This document shows positions 9,106-17,837 of a DNA stretch of 64,000 nt, in pieces. The notes beneath the pieces are model-generated. The model searched no databases, was not told the DNA's origin, and was given only the letters and a program-made list of their open reading frames with translations. Each line of letters opens with the position of its first letter. Within the stretch, counting starts at the first letter, position 1. The position numbers and the translations under genes were made by a program. Source of the stretch: JACJYC01 sp964558465 (GTDB lineage: Bacteria > Bacteroidota > Bacteroidia > Chitinophagales > Saprospiraceae); the NCBI GenBank assembly GCA_964558465.1, contig CAZLEF010000033.1, positions 5,464-69,463 of the forward strand, in the 5' to 3' direction.

Positions 9106-9228
9106 AGTTGGCAGTCCGCAGTTGGCAGTCCGCAGTCCTCAGTTGGCAGTTTGTCCGTCTTTTAAACGCATCTCAACATCAACACGGTTCCAGGACTGCC
9201 AACTGCCAACTGTAGACTGAGGACTGAA
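9106..9228. repeat. Inverted composite repeat of GTTGGCAGTC units between convergent genes
   Basis: The left arm holds three GTTGGCAGTCC-like units straight after the stop at 9102. The right arm holds the reverse complements and ends 7 bases before the opposite stop. The best pairing is CAGTTGGCAGTCC (9119-9131) with GGACTGCCAACTG (9193-9205), so both convergent transcripts would form a hairpin. Confidence 0.85.
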
Positions 9229-9234
9229 TACAGC

Positions 9235-10404
9235 TCAAACCACTTCATCAAAATCCATAAACCCACCCTTGCGTTCAATCTCCTGCAATTGTTGCCAGGC
9301 GGATTCTGCGAGGATCTGGGTGAGTTTTTCGATATAATAGCTTCCTGCGGCGGGGTCGGCGACCCGGTCCAGGAAGCTTTCCATTTTCAGGATATGGTGT
9401 ACGTTCCGCGCGATGCGGCGGGTGAAGGGGGTGGGCGGTTCGGGAACGCCTGCGTTGGCGGGGGCGATGAACAGGCGGTCGGCCCTGCCAATAACGGCCG
9501 ACATAGCCTGGGTAGCCGCCTTGATCATGTTGCGGAGCGGGTCCTCAGAAAGGCTTTCCAGCGAAAAGTGGACGATGACCGGCGGCATGGGGGCGTCTTC
9601 TAGCCCGTATGCCGACAGGATATTTTCCCAGATCAGCCGCAGGGCCCTCAGTTTGGCGATCTCCGCAAAATAACTCGGGCTGACGGCGACCGAAAACTGC
9701 ATCTGCGCGTTGACGACCGCAGGTTCCAGGCCGCGGTCGGTCAGTTGCGACAGATATTCCACGCCCTTTGCGACAATCAGCGCCAGCTCGCGGGGAATGC
9801 CCGCAGGGCCGGTATGAAAAACGCGACCGTTCACTTGCAATACCCGGATGCCGGGTTCTTCCTCATGCGCTCTTTGGAGGAGTGCGGCGGCTTTATCCAG
9901 GGGCGGGTCGCTCCAGTCGAGCAGCGGGTCAAAATCGATGGAAGCGCGGATGCCCTGACCGGATTGCCCGCGTTGGGCCAGCAAAGCGGTAAAGGTATCG
10001 TAACAGGCAGTCAGGTCTTTGCCTGGAAAGGCCAGATCAAAATGGGTGGAGATGTAACTGAGTTCAATGCCCTTGAATAATTTTTCCAGTTCTTCCAGGC
10101 TGGGTTGATGCCGGAACTGGATGAGGAGCGCTTCCGTGCCGCCGGCAAGGCCCTCCAATGATTCCTGGTTGGCTATTTCCGGATTTCGGAACAAAAAGAC
10201 TTCGCCGATCTCCCAATGGTTTCCGGGTTCTTTTCCCGTGATCGGTTGGGTGTTTTCAGGCAGATCTTCCACGGTAAAAAGTGGAGCGATCGACAAATCT
10301 TCGGTGAATTGCCAATAAATGGATTCCAAAGGCTGACCGCCCAGTTCTTTGAGCGCTTGCCGGATCCAGTCGGTTTTATCGGGTTTGGTGAATTCGGTAA
10401 ACAT
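9235..10404 (-). CDS. Methylmalonyl-CoA mutase small-subunit-like protein
   Basis: 389 residues resembling the TIM-barrel part of methylmalonyl-CoA mutase small subunits. Typical segments are IYWQFTEDLSIAPLFTVEDL near the N-terminus and RIARNVHHILKMESFLDRVADPAAGSYYIE-type sequence near the end (quoted in part). The barrel is shorter than usual and there is no C-terminal B12-binding domain, as expected for a non-catalytic small subunit. The large subunit MutB, usually adjacent, is not in the window. It may pair with a distant MutB to interconvert methylmalonyl- and succinyl-CoA. The gene has a long 685-base repeat-rich upstream region. Confidence 0.8.
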   Translation of the reverse strand: MFTEFTKPDKTDWIRQALKELGGQPLESIYWQFTEDLSIAPLFTVEDLPENTQPITGKEPGNHWEIGEVFLFRNPEIANQESLEGLAGGTEALLIQFRHQPSLEELEKLFKGIELSYISTHFDLAFPGKDLTACYDTFTALLAQRGQSGQGIRASIDFDPLLDWSDPPLDKAAALLQRAHEEEPGIRVLQVNGRVFHTGPAGIPRELALIVAKGVEYLSQLTDRGLEPAVVNAQMQFSVAVSPSYFAEIAKLRALRLIWENILSAYGLEDAPMPPVIVHFSLESLSEDPLRNMIKAATQAMSAVIGRADRLFIAPANAGVPEPPTPFTRRIARNVHHILKMESFLDRVADPAAGSYYIEKLTQILAESAWQQLQEIERKGGFMDFDEVV

Positions 10405-10442
10405 TATTCTTGTTATTGCGGGGCGCCGGCGGTTGAAATTGG

Positions 10443-11031
10443 TTTATTGTTGTTTATTGTTGTTGGGCCTAACGTGAAATATGGATAGCGGTCTACCAGG
10501 AAGCGGTCCAGCGGACCGACCTCTTTGTAACTCTCCCCGGATGAGAACGGCGCCCGGTCCAGAGGACCGGTATCTAACCACCCGAAGCAGGTTAAGCCGG
10601 ATGATGAAAACCAGTTACCCGCCAGGTTGGGGCAGGGGCTGCACGGCTTCCGGCAAAAGATGCCGGACCTACGGCCCGAAGCCCTGTCGACAGGGCGGTG
10701 TTACCAAGATAGCGGACCGCTGGCCCGCATAAAAGTTGATTTCAAATCGGCGCATTTGATCGATGCATCCATCATCTTATCCTTAACTCACGTTAAACTA
10801 CAACGAATAATGCAAATCAAGGGTTCAATGTAGTTCAATATGGTTCATTTTGGTTAACGGCCGCCAACGATAATAAACCATCTTGAACGATTGATTTGCA
10901 TGAACAATCATAAACAATAACAAACAAAAAATTCAAAAAGGTACAGCGAACAAGGTACCAACTTTTTTCCTGGTTTCATCGTTTCTTCTATATTATTGAA
11001 CAGCCCCAACAATAATAAACAATAATAAACC
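10443..11031. repeat. Repeat-filled divergent region flanked by inverted GTTTATTGTT arrays
   Basis: GTTTATTGTT units at 10443-10468 are mirrored by AACAATAATAAAC units at 11006-11031. Inside are several GC-rich palindromes (GCGGTCC-AGCGGACCG at about 10503-10518, GGTCC-AGA-GGACC at about 10556, CCCTGTCGACAGGG at 10682-10695) and a second inverted repeat at 10811-10900. I found no convincing gene in the 685 bases 10405-11089; promoters for both flanking genes must lie here but are not obvious. Confidence 0.7.
10811..10900. repeat. Imperfect 90-base inverted repeat with AACGGCCGCC core
   Basis: The outer arms TGCAAATCAA and TTGATTTGCA pair perfectly. Further in, GTTCAA pairs with TTGAAC and ATGGTTcATT with AATAAACCAT. 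The core TAACGGCCGCCAAC resembles TAACGGCAGCCAAC at about 62275-62288. Confidence 0.8.
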
Positions 11032-11089
11032 ATCATAAACGAATATCCGCCATTTCGCAAGCTTCAGCGGGTAAAGTCCGGAATACAAC

Positions 11090-12283
11090 ATGAACAAACA
11101 ACCGGTATACCTCGATTACAACGCCACCACACCCTGCGACCCTGCAGTAGTGGAGGTGATGCTGCCGTTTTTTACCCGGCATTTTGGCAACGCAGCCAGC
11201 CGGAACCACGCCTTCGGCTGGGCGGCGGAAGAGGCAGTGAACAAGGCGCGAAAACAAGTGGCAGGCCTGATCGGGGCGGAAGAAAAGGAGATCATTTTTA
11301 CATCCGGCGCTACCGAATCCGATAATCTGGCGCTCAAAGGGGTCATGGCCCTTTACGCCCGGAAGGGCAAACACCTGATCAGTGTAAAAACCGAACACAA
11401 AGCGGTCGTCGATACCTGTTTTTACCTGGAAAAATCCGGTTGTGAAGTGACCTGGCTGGAAGTGGATGCCGGGGGATTGATCGACCTGTCAGAACTCGAA
11501 GCCGCCATTCGCCCGGATACCGTCCTGGTGTCCGTGATGTGGGCCAACAACGAAACCGGCGTCCTTCAACCCATGCCCGAAATCGGCGCCGTTTGCGCCC
11601 GGCACGGTGTATTGCTGATGAGCGACGCTACCCAGGCAGCGGGCAAAATACGGGTCGACCCGCGAGAAGCTGGCGTGCATCTCCTGGCCTTTTCGGCGCA
11701 TAAAATGTACGGACCCAAAGGGGTGGGCGCGCTGTATATTTCCAGGAAAGCGCCCCGGGTGCGGCTTGCGGCACAGCAACACGGTGGCGGCCACGAGGAC
11801 GGACTCCGGTCGGGCACCCTCAATGTACCCGGCATCGCGGGTTTTGGAAAAGCGGCGGAACTGGCCGGCGCTCGCCTTGAAGAGGAGGCCCGCCGACTGG
11901 CAGCCTTGCGCGACAACTTTGAATCCGTATTGCTGCAAAATCTGGAAGAAGTGCGCGTAAACGGGGTGAAGGATAGCCGTTTGCCGCATGTGAGCAACCT
12001 GGCTTTCCGGTATCTGGACAGCGAGGCCCTGCTTGGGGCCGTCAACCGTGAAATTGCCGCAGCCACGGGGTCGGCCTGTTCGTCGGCAACTTTGGAGCCC
12101 TCTCCGGTGTTGTTAGCTATGGGCCAAACCGAGGAACAGGCCCGCAGCGCCGTCCGCTTCAGCCTTGGGCGTTTCACCACGGAGGAAGAAATGGAACGGG
12201 CCGCCCGGTTGCTCATTGAGGGTGTAAACCGCCTGCGCGCCAATAGTCCCGTTTGGGAATTGTTCAAAGAAGGTTTAATTTAG
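11090..12283 (+). CDS. Cysteine desulfurase, NifS/IscS type
   Basis: 397 residues, class V PLP-dependent enzyme that takes sulfur from cysteine for Fe-S clusters and tRNA thiolation. Visible are YLDYNATTPCDP at the N-terminus, FTSGATESDNLALKG (about 65-80), the PLP lysine in SAHKMYGPKG (about 204), and the persulfide cysteine in ATGSACSSA (about 330). The length and the flexible cysteine loop are closest to IscS/NifS rather than SufS. An A-type carrier gene starts 16 bases after its stop, so the two form a small Fe-S assembly operon. No scaffold IscU or regulator IscR is adjacent. Confidence 0.93.
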   Translation: MNKQPVYLDYNATTPCDPAVVEVMLPFFTRHFGNAASRNHAFGWAAEEAVNKARKQVAGLIGAEEKEIIFTSGATESDNLALKGVMALYARKGKHLISVKTEHKAVVDTCFYLEKSGCEVTWLEVDAGGLIDLSELEAAIRPDTVLVSVMWANNETGVLQPMPEIGAVCARHGVLLMSDATQAAGKIRVDPREAGVHLLAFSAHKMYGPKGVGALYISRKAPRVRLAAQQHGGGHEDGLRSGTLNVPGIAGFGKAAELAGARLEEEARRLAALRDNFESVLLQNLEEVRVNGVKDSRLPHVSNLAFRYLDSEALLGAVNREIAAATGSACSSATLEPSPVLLAMGQTEEQARSAVRFSLGRFTTEEEMERAARLLIEGVNRLRANSPVWELFKEGLI

Positions 12284-12299
12284 CGAAAAATTTCAGCAC

Positions 12300-12626
12300 A
12301 TGTTGTTTGTAGGCGATAGCGCAAAATCCAAGATCGAAGAACTCCGGCAGTCGTCCAACCTGACGGAGCAACATTTTGTGCGGGTGTCTGTCACCAGCGG
12401 CGGTTGTTCCGGGCTGACCTACAATATGGATTTTGATCAGGAAGAAAAACCCGACGACCAGGTATTCGAGGACAAAGGCATCAAGATCGTCACCGATTTC
12501 AAAAGCCTGCTCTACTTGTTCAATACCACCCTGGAATTTGAAGGGACCCTCGATGGCAAAGGGTTTTATTTCAACAACCCCAACGCTTCCAGAACCTGCG
12601 CCTGCGGGGAGAGTTTTGCGGTTTGA
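12300..12626 (+). CDS. A-type iron-sulfur carrier, IscA/HesB family
   Basis: 108 residues, typical length. The three cluster-binding cysteines are present: GGCSGLTY (about 41-48) and the C-terminal CACGESF. The protein delivers Fe-S clusters to target enzymes in the cytosol. It is encoded 16 bases after the cysteine desulfurase, supporting joint transcription and function. IscA, SufA and ErpA cannot be separated from this sequence alone, so no symbol is given. Confidence 0.93.
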   Translation: MLFVGDSAKSKIEELRQSSNLTEQHFVRVSVTSGGCSGLTYNMDFDQEEKPDDQVFEDKGIKIVTDFKSLLYLFNTTLEFEGTLDGKGFYFNNPNASRTCACGESFAV

Positions 12627-12786
12627 GGGGAGAGGATTTGAGGACCCTTTGGAGGAGGATGCGAAGATGCAAAGCCGCTCGTTTCGAATCCTCGAATAAA
12701 CCATATTGAAGACAGATAGACGTCAACTTTATTTAAAATCATAGGATAAATTCCAAATAAAATTGATTAACAAATAAAGTGATTTT

Positions 12787-12896
12787 TTTTCACCACATAA
12801 GTCACATAAGAACACATAGAATGTTCGTAATTGGCCAATGCCATCGGCATTGGCCAATTACTTCTTATGTTTTCTATGTATCTTATGTGGTGAAAA
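12787..12896. repeat. Nested inverted repeat: CACATAAG arms around a 15-base-arm hairpin
   Basis: The outer arms TTTTCACCACATAAG (12787-12801) and its exact complement (12882-12896) enclose further CACATAAG/CACATAG units. At the centre is a perfect hairpin, TAATTGGCCAATGCC and complement with loop ATC (12828-12860). No gene is visible in 12627-13014 apart from this element. Confidence 0.95.
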
Positions 12897-13014
12897 TATC
12901 CATGTGTCGCCAGGATGCGAAGCCATCCTGTTCTGGAGAAATATAATTAAAGCCTGGACGGATTCTTTTAATACGCATACGCATCTTCAAAATGACAAAC
13001 CAATTGCAATACCG

Positions 13015-13884
13015 ATGAAAAACATCATCCTCACCATCCTGTTATTATGGTTGGGACACCCATCCTTCGCCCAGTTCGGGCTGCCGCATTTGAGCCCGAA
13101 AGCGGGGGTTTCAGCGACGGTCGGTCTGACCAAAATTGAAATTGATTATTCCAGCCCGGCCGTCCGGGGCAGAGAAATCTGGGGTAACCTGGTACCCTGG
13201 GACCAGGTCTGGCGGGCAGGGGCCAACATGCCGACCGTCATTATGATCGATAACGACGTCCGGATCGGCGGAAAGACCCTCCCGAAAGGCAGTTACGCTT
13301 TTTTCATCATCCCGAAGGCCAAAGGCCCCTGGACGGTCATCTTTAATACGGACCATCAACAATGGGGCGCCTACCGCTATGATGAAGGGAAGGATATGGT
13401 CCGGGTGGAGGTGGAAGCCGAAAACACCAAAGAACCCGTTGAATATTTGCGGTACGCCATTGAAAATTATTCGGTTGAAAAAGGAGCCTTTTCAATGGTA
13501 TGGGAAAAAAAGAAACTGACCGTGCCCTTTTCCATCGACACCAAAAAAATGGCGTTGGCCAATATTGCAGTAAGCCTCGATACCATACGACAGGACGAAA
13601 AATGGCTGGTACACGGTTATGCTGCCGAATACCATCTGATGAACCAGGGCGATCCGGCGGCAGCCCTGAAACACTCCTCAGAGGCGGTAAAACTTATGCC
13701 CAATGTATGGGGGTACTGGATTCACGCCAGGGTCCTTGCATGGAATAAAAAGTATGCCGAAGCGCTTGCCGCACTTCCAAAAATGGAAACCGCCAGCCAT
13801 ACCAACAAGGACGAAACCTTCTATTACAACCAGCTCCTCAGGAATGTGAACGCGGCAAAAGCAGAATGGATTTCGAAACGGTGA
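13015..13884 (+). CDS. Exported DUF2911 protein with C-terminal helical repeats
   Basis: 289 residues from ATG 13015. The frame is open further upstream to 12838, but that part overlaps the inverted repeat, and ATG 13015 begins a clean signal peptide (MKNIILTILLLWLGHPSFAQ), so the later start is preferred. Residues 25-170 match DUF2911, with IEIDYSSPAVRGREIWG, PWDQVWRAGAN and LPKGSYAFFIIP. The rest contains TPR-like helices (NQGDPAAALKHSSEAVKLMP). The domain is common in Bacteroidota envelopes and has no known activity. The FAD monooxygenase starts 13 bases after the stop, suggesting cotranscription. Confidence 0.85.
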   Translation: MKNIILTILLLWLGHPSFAQFGLPHLSPKAGVSATVGLTKIEIDYSSPAVRGREIWGNLVPWDQVWRAGANMPTVIMIDNDVRIGGKTLPKGSYAFFIIPKAKGPWTVIFNTDHQQWGAYRYDEGKDMVRVEVEAENTKEPVEYLRYAIENYSVEKGAFSMVWEKKKLTVPFSIDTKKMALANIAVSLDTIRQDEKWLVHGYAAEYHLMNQGDPAAALKHSSEAVKLMPNVWGYWIHARVLAWNKKYAEALAALPKMETASHTNKDETFYYNQLLRNVNAAKAEWISKR

Positions 13885-13897
13885 ACAGGATTGTTAT

Positions 13898-15046
13898 ATG
13901 GACGCTCAATTCACCATCCTGGGCGGGGGCATTGCCGGCTTATGCGCGGGCATTGCCCTCCGCAACCTGGGCATCAAAGCTGCCATCTTTGAAGCGTCGC
14001 CTGAAATCAAACCCGTTGGCGCGGGGCTGGCACTGGCCGCCAATGCGATGAAGGCGTTCCACCATCTGGGGATTGCGGACGAAGTCATCCGGGCCGGACG
14101 ACAATTGAAACAATTTACCATCTACGACGAATCCGGCAACCCCATTACCCTAACCGATGCGGATGCCTTGAGTCAAAAACACGGCATCAGTAATTTTGCC
14201 ATCCACAGGGCTGATTTACATCGGGTTTTATGGTCAAAACTGGACGCAGACCAGATTATGACGGGCAAACGGTCGACCGGGATTGAAACCACCGCCGACG
14301 GTTACCGGATCACTTTTGACGACAACACGACCTGGGATACCCAATACGTGATTGCAGCGGATGGTATCCATTCGCCAGTCCGCAGTCAGGTAGCACCCGA
14401 TAGCCGCCTGCGTTATGCCGGGTATACCTGCTGGCGTGGGATCGTGGACAATACGGAGCTTCAGATTTCCGAAACATCAGAGACCTGGGGCCGCAACGGG
14501 CGTTTCGGAATCGTTCCGCTGCCCGGCAACCGGATCTACTGGTTCGCCTGCAAAAACGCCCCTCCTAATGATCTGGCGCTGAAACAGTACAAATCCGAAG
14601 ACATTTACGCGATCTTCCGTAAATTCCACCGCCCGGTCGGAGACATTATCCGTGCGACAAAGGACGAAAATATCATCTGGAACGACATCTGTGACCTGGA
14701 ACCCCTGCGGCAATATGCATTTGGCAACCTCGTCCTGATCGGCGACGCCGCACATGCCACCACCCCGAATATGGGTCAGGGCGCCTGCCAGGCCATCGAG
14801 GACGCGGTTTTTCTGGCCGAATGCCTGCGCAAAAATTCGATCGTTTCCCATGCGTTCCAGGTTTTCGAAAAAATGCGCCTGAAAAGAACGCATTATATCG
14901 TCCGGCAATCCTGGCGACTGGGCAGGATCGCACAATTGGAAAACCCGTTTTTGGCGGGCGTCCGGAACGCTGTTTTTCGTTTGTTGCCGCGCAGGATCAA
15001 TGAAATGCAACTGGAAAAATTGTACGACGTTGATTTTAATGCCTGA
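13898..15046 (+). CDS. FAD-dependent monooxygenase, PHBH/UbiH-like
   Basis: 382 residues of a group A flavoprotein hydroxylase. Three hallmarks are in order: the N-terminal dinucleotide fold (ILGGGIAGLCAGIALRNLG, residues 6-24), the DG motif (IAADGIHSPVRSQV, about 150-163) and the GD motif binding the FAD ribityl chain (LVLIGDAAHATTPNMGQG, about 276-293). Such enzymes hydroxylate aromatic or other unsaturated substrates with NAD(P)H and oxygen; the substrate is not evident. It is encoded 13 bases after the DUF2911 gene. It could also be a quinone or tetracycline-type hydroxylase of the same superfamily. Confidence 0.88.
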   Translation: MDAQFTILGGGIAGLCAGIALRNLGIKAAIFEASPEIKPVGAGLALAANAMKAFHHLGIADEVIRAGRQLKQFTIYDESGNPITLTDADALSQKHGISNFAIHRADLHRVLWSKLDADQIMTGKRSTGIETTADGYRITFDDNTTWDTQYVIAADGIHSPVRSQVAPDSRLRYAGYTCWRGIVDNTELQISETSETWGRNGRFGIVPLPGNRIYWFACKNAPPNDLALKQYKSEDIYAIFRKFHRPVGDIIRATKDENIIWNDICDLEPLRQYAFGNLVLIGDAAHATTPNMGQGACQAIEDAVFLAECLRKNSIVSHAFQVFEKMRLKRTHYIVRQSWRLGRIAQLENPFLAGVRNAVFRLLPRRINEMQLEKLYDVDFNA

Positions 15047-15165
15047 ATTTAACCGTTTGTTCTGGTCAGAAAGGTGGATAAATCCAATTTGGCTCGAAGG
15101 GTTGGTTTTTACCTTGTTGTTCTTGTTTTCCAGATACAATTATATACCTTTACAGAGGGACCAAT

Positions 15166-15240
15166 ACTTAGGGCGCAACTCGAAGTTGCACCCTAAGTTA
15201 TACGGCACTTAGGGCGTATCTTGAAGTTGCACCTTAAATT
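15166..15240. repeat. Hairpin ACTTAGGGCGCAACT and a decayed second copy
   Basis: The first copy (15166-15198) pairs ACTTAGGGcGCAACT with AGTTGCaCCCTAAGT across a CGA loop. A second copy (15208-15240) keeps CTTAGGGCG and GAAGTTGCACC but has lost the pairing. It lies 18 bases before the acylase ATG. Confidence 0.85.
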
Positions 15241-15257
15241 CAAAACCAGAAACCGCT

Positions 15258-17672
15258 ATGAACCAACTCCTCCGCCTCTTTATTTCCTTATGCTGCTTAT
15301 TTGCCGGCATCCAACTGCCGGCCCAAACCCTCCACCTCCCCGGCCTCGAACAACCCGTTGAGATCATCACCGACGCCTGGGGCGTGCCCCATATCTACGC
15401 CCGGACCGAGGCCGACCTGTTTTTTGCCCAGGGTTTTTGCGCCGCTCGCGACCGGCTCTTCCAGTTTGAGGTCTGGCGGCGGCAGGCTACCGGTACCGTG
15501 GCGGAAATCCTTGGCCCCCGCGAACTGAAACGGGATATCGGCGCCCGGCTCTTTCAATTCCGGGGCGATATGAAAAAGGAAATGGCGCATTACCACCCGC
15601 ACGGCGAACTGATTATTACTGCCTACGTCCGCGGGGTAAACGCCTATATCGAACGGACCGAAAAGGATCCGTCCCTGCTCCCGTTGGAATTTCGTTTGCT
15701 GAATATCAAACCCGGCAAATGGACGCCCGAGGTAGTCATCTCCCGCCACCAGGGCCTTCTGGGCAATGTTGAACAAGAACTGGACATCGCCCGCCTGACC
15801 GTTAAAGCCGGTGCGGAAAACGTCAAAAAATGGATCTGGTTTCACCCCAATGACCCGAACCTGACCATCGACCCCCGGATCGACCGCGACCTGCTTTTTC
15901 AGGACGTTCTGGGGCTGTATAAAGCCTTCCGCCGGCCGGTGGCCTTCAAACCGGAAGACCTGGTTGCCGACGTAAGAAACCCGGATGAAGCGGCTTACCG
16001 CGACATGGCCGCCCGGGACGAACAGGATTTTGAAACCGCGCAAAAGAACCGTTACGGCCGGATCGGATCGAACAACTGGGTGGTCAGCGGCGACCGGACG
16101 GAAACGGGTTTTCCCATCATGGCCAACGACCCCCACCGGGCGCAGGCCGTCCCGTCCCTGCGGTACATCGCCCACCTCGTCGGACCGGGCTGGAACGTGA
16201 TCGGCGGCGGCGAACCGGAAATCCCCGGCATCTCCATCGGCCATAACGAATACGGGGCCTGGGGCCTGACCATCTTTTCCACCGACGCGGAAGATCTGTA
16301 CGTGTACCGCACCCATCCCGATAACCCCAACCAATACGAATATAAAGGCCATTGGGAAAATATGGTCATCCTCCGCGATACCATCCCGGTCAAGGGCCAA
16401 AACCCGGAGATCGTGGAGCTGAAATACACCCGCCACGGGCCTGTGACCTACCAGGATGCTGCCAAAAACCAGGCATTTGCCGTGCGCTGCGGCTGGCTCG
16501 AAGTGGGGTCTTCGCCGTACCTGGCCAGCCTGCGGATGGGACAAGCCCGGAATTGGGAAGAATTCCGTGAAGCCTGCCGCTACAGTTATATCCCGGCCGA
16601 AAACATGGTCTGGGCCGACCGCGAGGGTCATATTGGCTGGCAGGCCGTGGGCATCACCCCGGTCCGGCCAGGGTTCAGCGGGTTGGTCCCGGTTTGGGGG
16701 GACGGGGGGCGCGAATGGGCCGGTTACCTGCCCGTCAAAGCGCGGCCGTACCTGGAAGACCCGGATTGCGGATATATCGCCACCGCCAACGAAAACGTGA
16801 CCCCCGGGGATTATCCGTTCCCCGATGCGCTGGGCTTCAATTGGTCGGACCCCTATCGCGGGAACCGCATTCGGGAAGTTCTGGGTTCGGGCAGAAAACA
16901 TAGTCTGACGGATATGGCCCAATTGCAAACGGATTACCAGAGCCTGCCGGCAAGATCGTTGGTCCCTTTGCTGAAAGCCCTGGATTTTACCGACCCCATG
17001 GTGGAAAAAGCCAGGCGCCTGTTGCTGGAATGGGACCAGGTATTGGCCCCGCATTCCGTTCCTGCCGGCATCTTCCACGCCTGGGAAATGGCCCTGACCG
17101 CTAAAGTGGAAACGTTGCTCGTCCCGGCTGAATACCGGGCAAACGTCGGCCTGCAAACGTGGACCGTCCTGGAAATCCTGGCCCTTCCTGACGGGAAATT
17201 CGGTCCGGACCCTGTGCAAGGCCGCAATCAATTTGTCGCTTCCGCACTGGAAGAAGCCGTAGCCGGCCTGAAACAAAAATTGGGTCCGGATATGACCCGG
17301 TGGATGTTGGGCCAGGCTGCTTACCGGCATGTTTTATTGCGCCATCCGCTGAGCAATGCGGTGAAAGAAGAGGTGCGCAGGAAACTGGAGGTCGGACCTG
17401 CTCCCCGGGGCGGCAACGGCAATACCGTCAACATGACCGGCGACGGGGATAACCAGACCCACGGCGCCTCCTTTCGCATGATTTCCGACCTGAGCGACTG
17501 GGATCGCTGCCTCTCAACCAACACACCCGGCCAATCCGGCGACCCGGACAGCCCGTTTTACCGGAATCTTTTTGATATTTGGGCGAAAGACCAGTATTTC
17601 CCGTTGTTTTTTAGCCGGGAAAAAGTGGAAAGTGTGGAAGCGGGGAGATTGGAGTTGAAACCTGGTTCCTGA
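15258..17672 (+). CDS. Penicillin-acylase-family Ntn hydrolase
   Basis: 804 residues, the usual size of a penicillin acylase or acyl-homoserine-lactone acylase precursor. A signal peptide of about 22 residues (ending AQ) is followed by the alpha chain (GVPHIYARTEADLFFAQGF). Autocleavage would expose the catalytic serine of GRIGSNNWVVSG (Ser at about residue 271), starting the beta chain with PIMANDPH. Family members act in the periplasm as heterodimers on amide bonds: beta-lactam side chains, N-acyl-homoserine lactones, lipids or acylated peptides. Which substrate this one uses cannot be told. The 3' end is followed by GAGGAATTG repeats. Confidence 0.92.
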   Translation: MNQLLRLFISLCCLFAGIQLPAQTLHLPGLEQPVEIITDAWGVPHIYARTEADLFFAQGFCAARDRLFQFEVWRRQATGTVAEILGPRELKRDIGARLFQFRGDMKKEMAHYHPHGELIITAYVRGVNAYIERTEKDPSLLPLEFRLLNIKPGKWTPEVVISRHQGLLGNVEQELDIARLTVKAGAENVKKWIWFHPNDPNLTIDPRIDRDLLFQDVLGLYKAFRRPVAFKPEDLVADVRNPDEAAYRDMAARDEQDFETAQKNRYGRIGSNNWVVSGDRTETGFPIMANDPHRAQAVPSLRYIAHLVGPGWNVIGGGEPEIPGISIGHNEYGAWGLTIFSTDAEDLYVYRTHPDNPNQYEYKGHWENMVILRDTIPVKGQNPEIVELKYTRHGPVTYQDAAKNQAFAVRCGWLEVGSSPYLASLRMGQARNWEEFREACRYSYIPAENMVWADREGHIGWQAVGITPVRPGFSGLVPVWGDGGREWAGYLPVKARPYLEDPDCGYIATANENVTPGDYPFPDALGFNWSDPYRGNRIREVLGSGRKHSLTDMAQLQTDYQSLPARSLVPLLKALDFTDPMVEKARRLLLEWDQVLAPHSVPAGIFHAWEMALTAKVETLLVPAEYRANVGLQTWTVLEILALPDGKFGPDPVQGRNQFVASALEEAVAGLKQKLGPDMTRWMLGQAAYRHVLLRHPLSNAVKEEVRRKLEVGPAPRGGNGNTVNMTGDGDNQTHGASFRMISDLSDWDRCLSTNTPGQSGDPDSPFYRNLFDIWAKDQYFPLFFSREKVESVEAGRLELKPGS

Positions 17673-17714
17673 TTGACCACTCAGAACACTTGGGAACACT
17701 AAGGCGCCGGCTGG

Positions 17715-17835
17715 GGAGGAACCGAGGAATTGAGGAATCGAGGAATTGAGGAAATTTACTTCCTTCATTCCAGGTATGCTTCGGTCATCCATCACCAACT
17801 GCCCACGCCTGTGGCGCTGCCAACTGCCAACTCAA
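17715..17835. repeat. GAGGAATTGAGGAATC array plus CTGCCAACTG units at a convergent 3' junction
   Basis: Four GAGGAAt/c-type units (17715-17753) lie on the acylase side. Near the hemF stop is a hairpin (CCAC..GTGG type, about 17800-17815) followed by CTGCCAACTGCCAACT. Two repeat families thus share one gap. Confidence 0.8.
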
Positions 17836-17837
17836 TA

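Noticed and set aside
12838..13014. N-terminal extension of the DUF2911 gene
   Set aside because: It is translated repeat sequence; the later ATG at 13015 begins a clear signal peptide.
15297..17330. 677-codon open frame antisense to the penicillin-acylase gene
   Set aside because: It is in a shadow frame of a clear Ntn-hydrolase with signal peptide and catalytic serine; its own translation has no recognisable domain and unusual composition.
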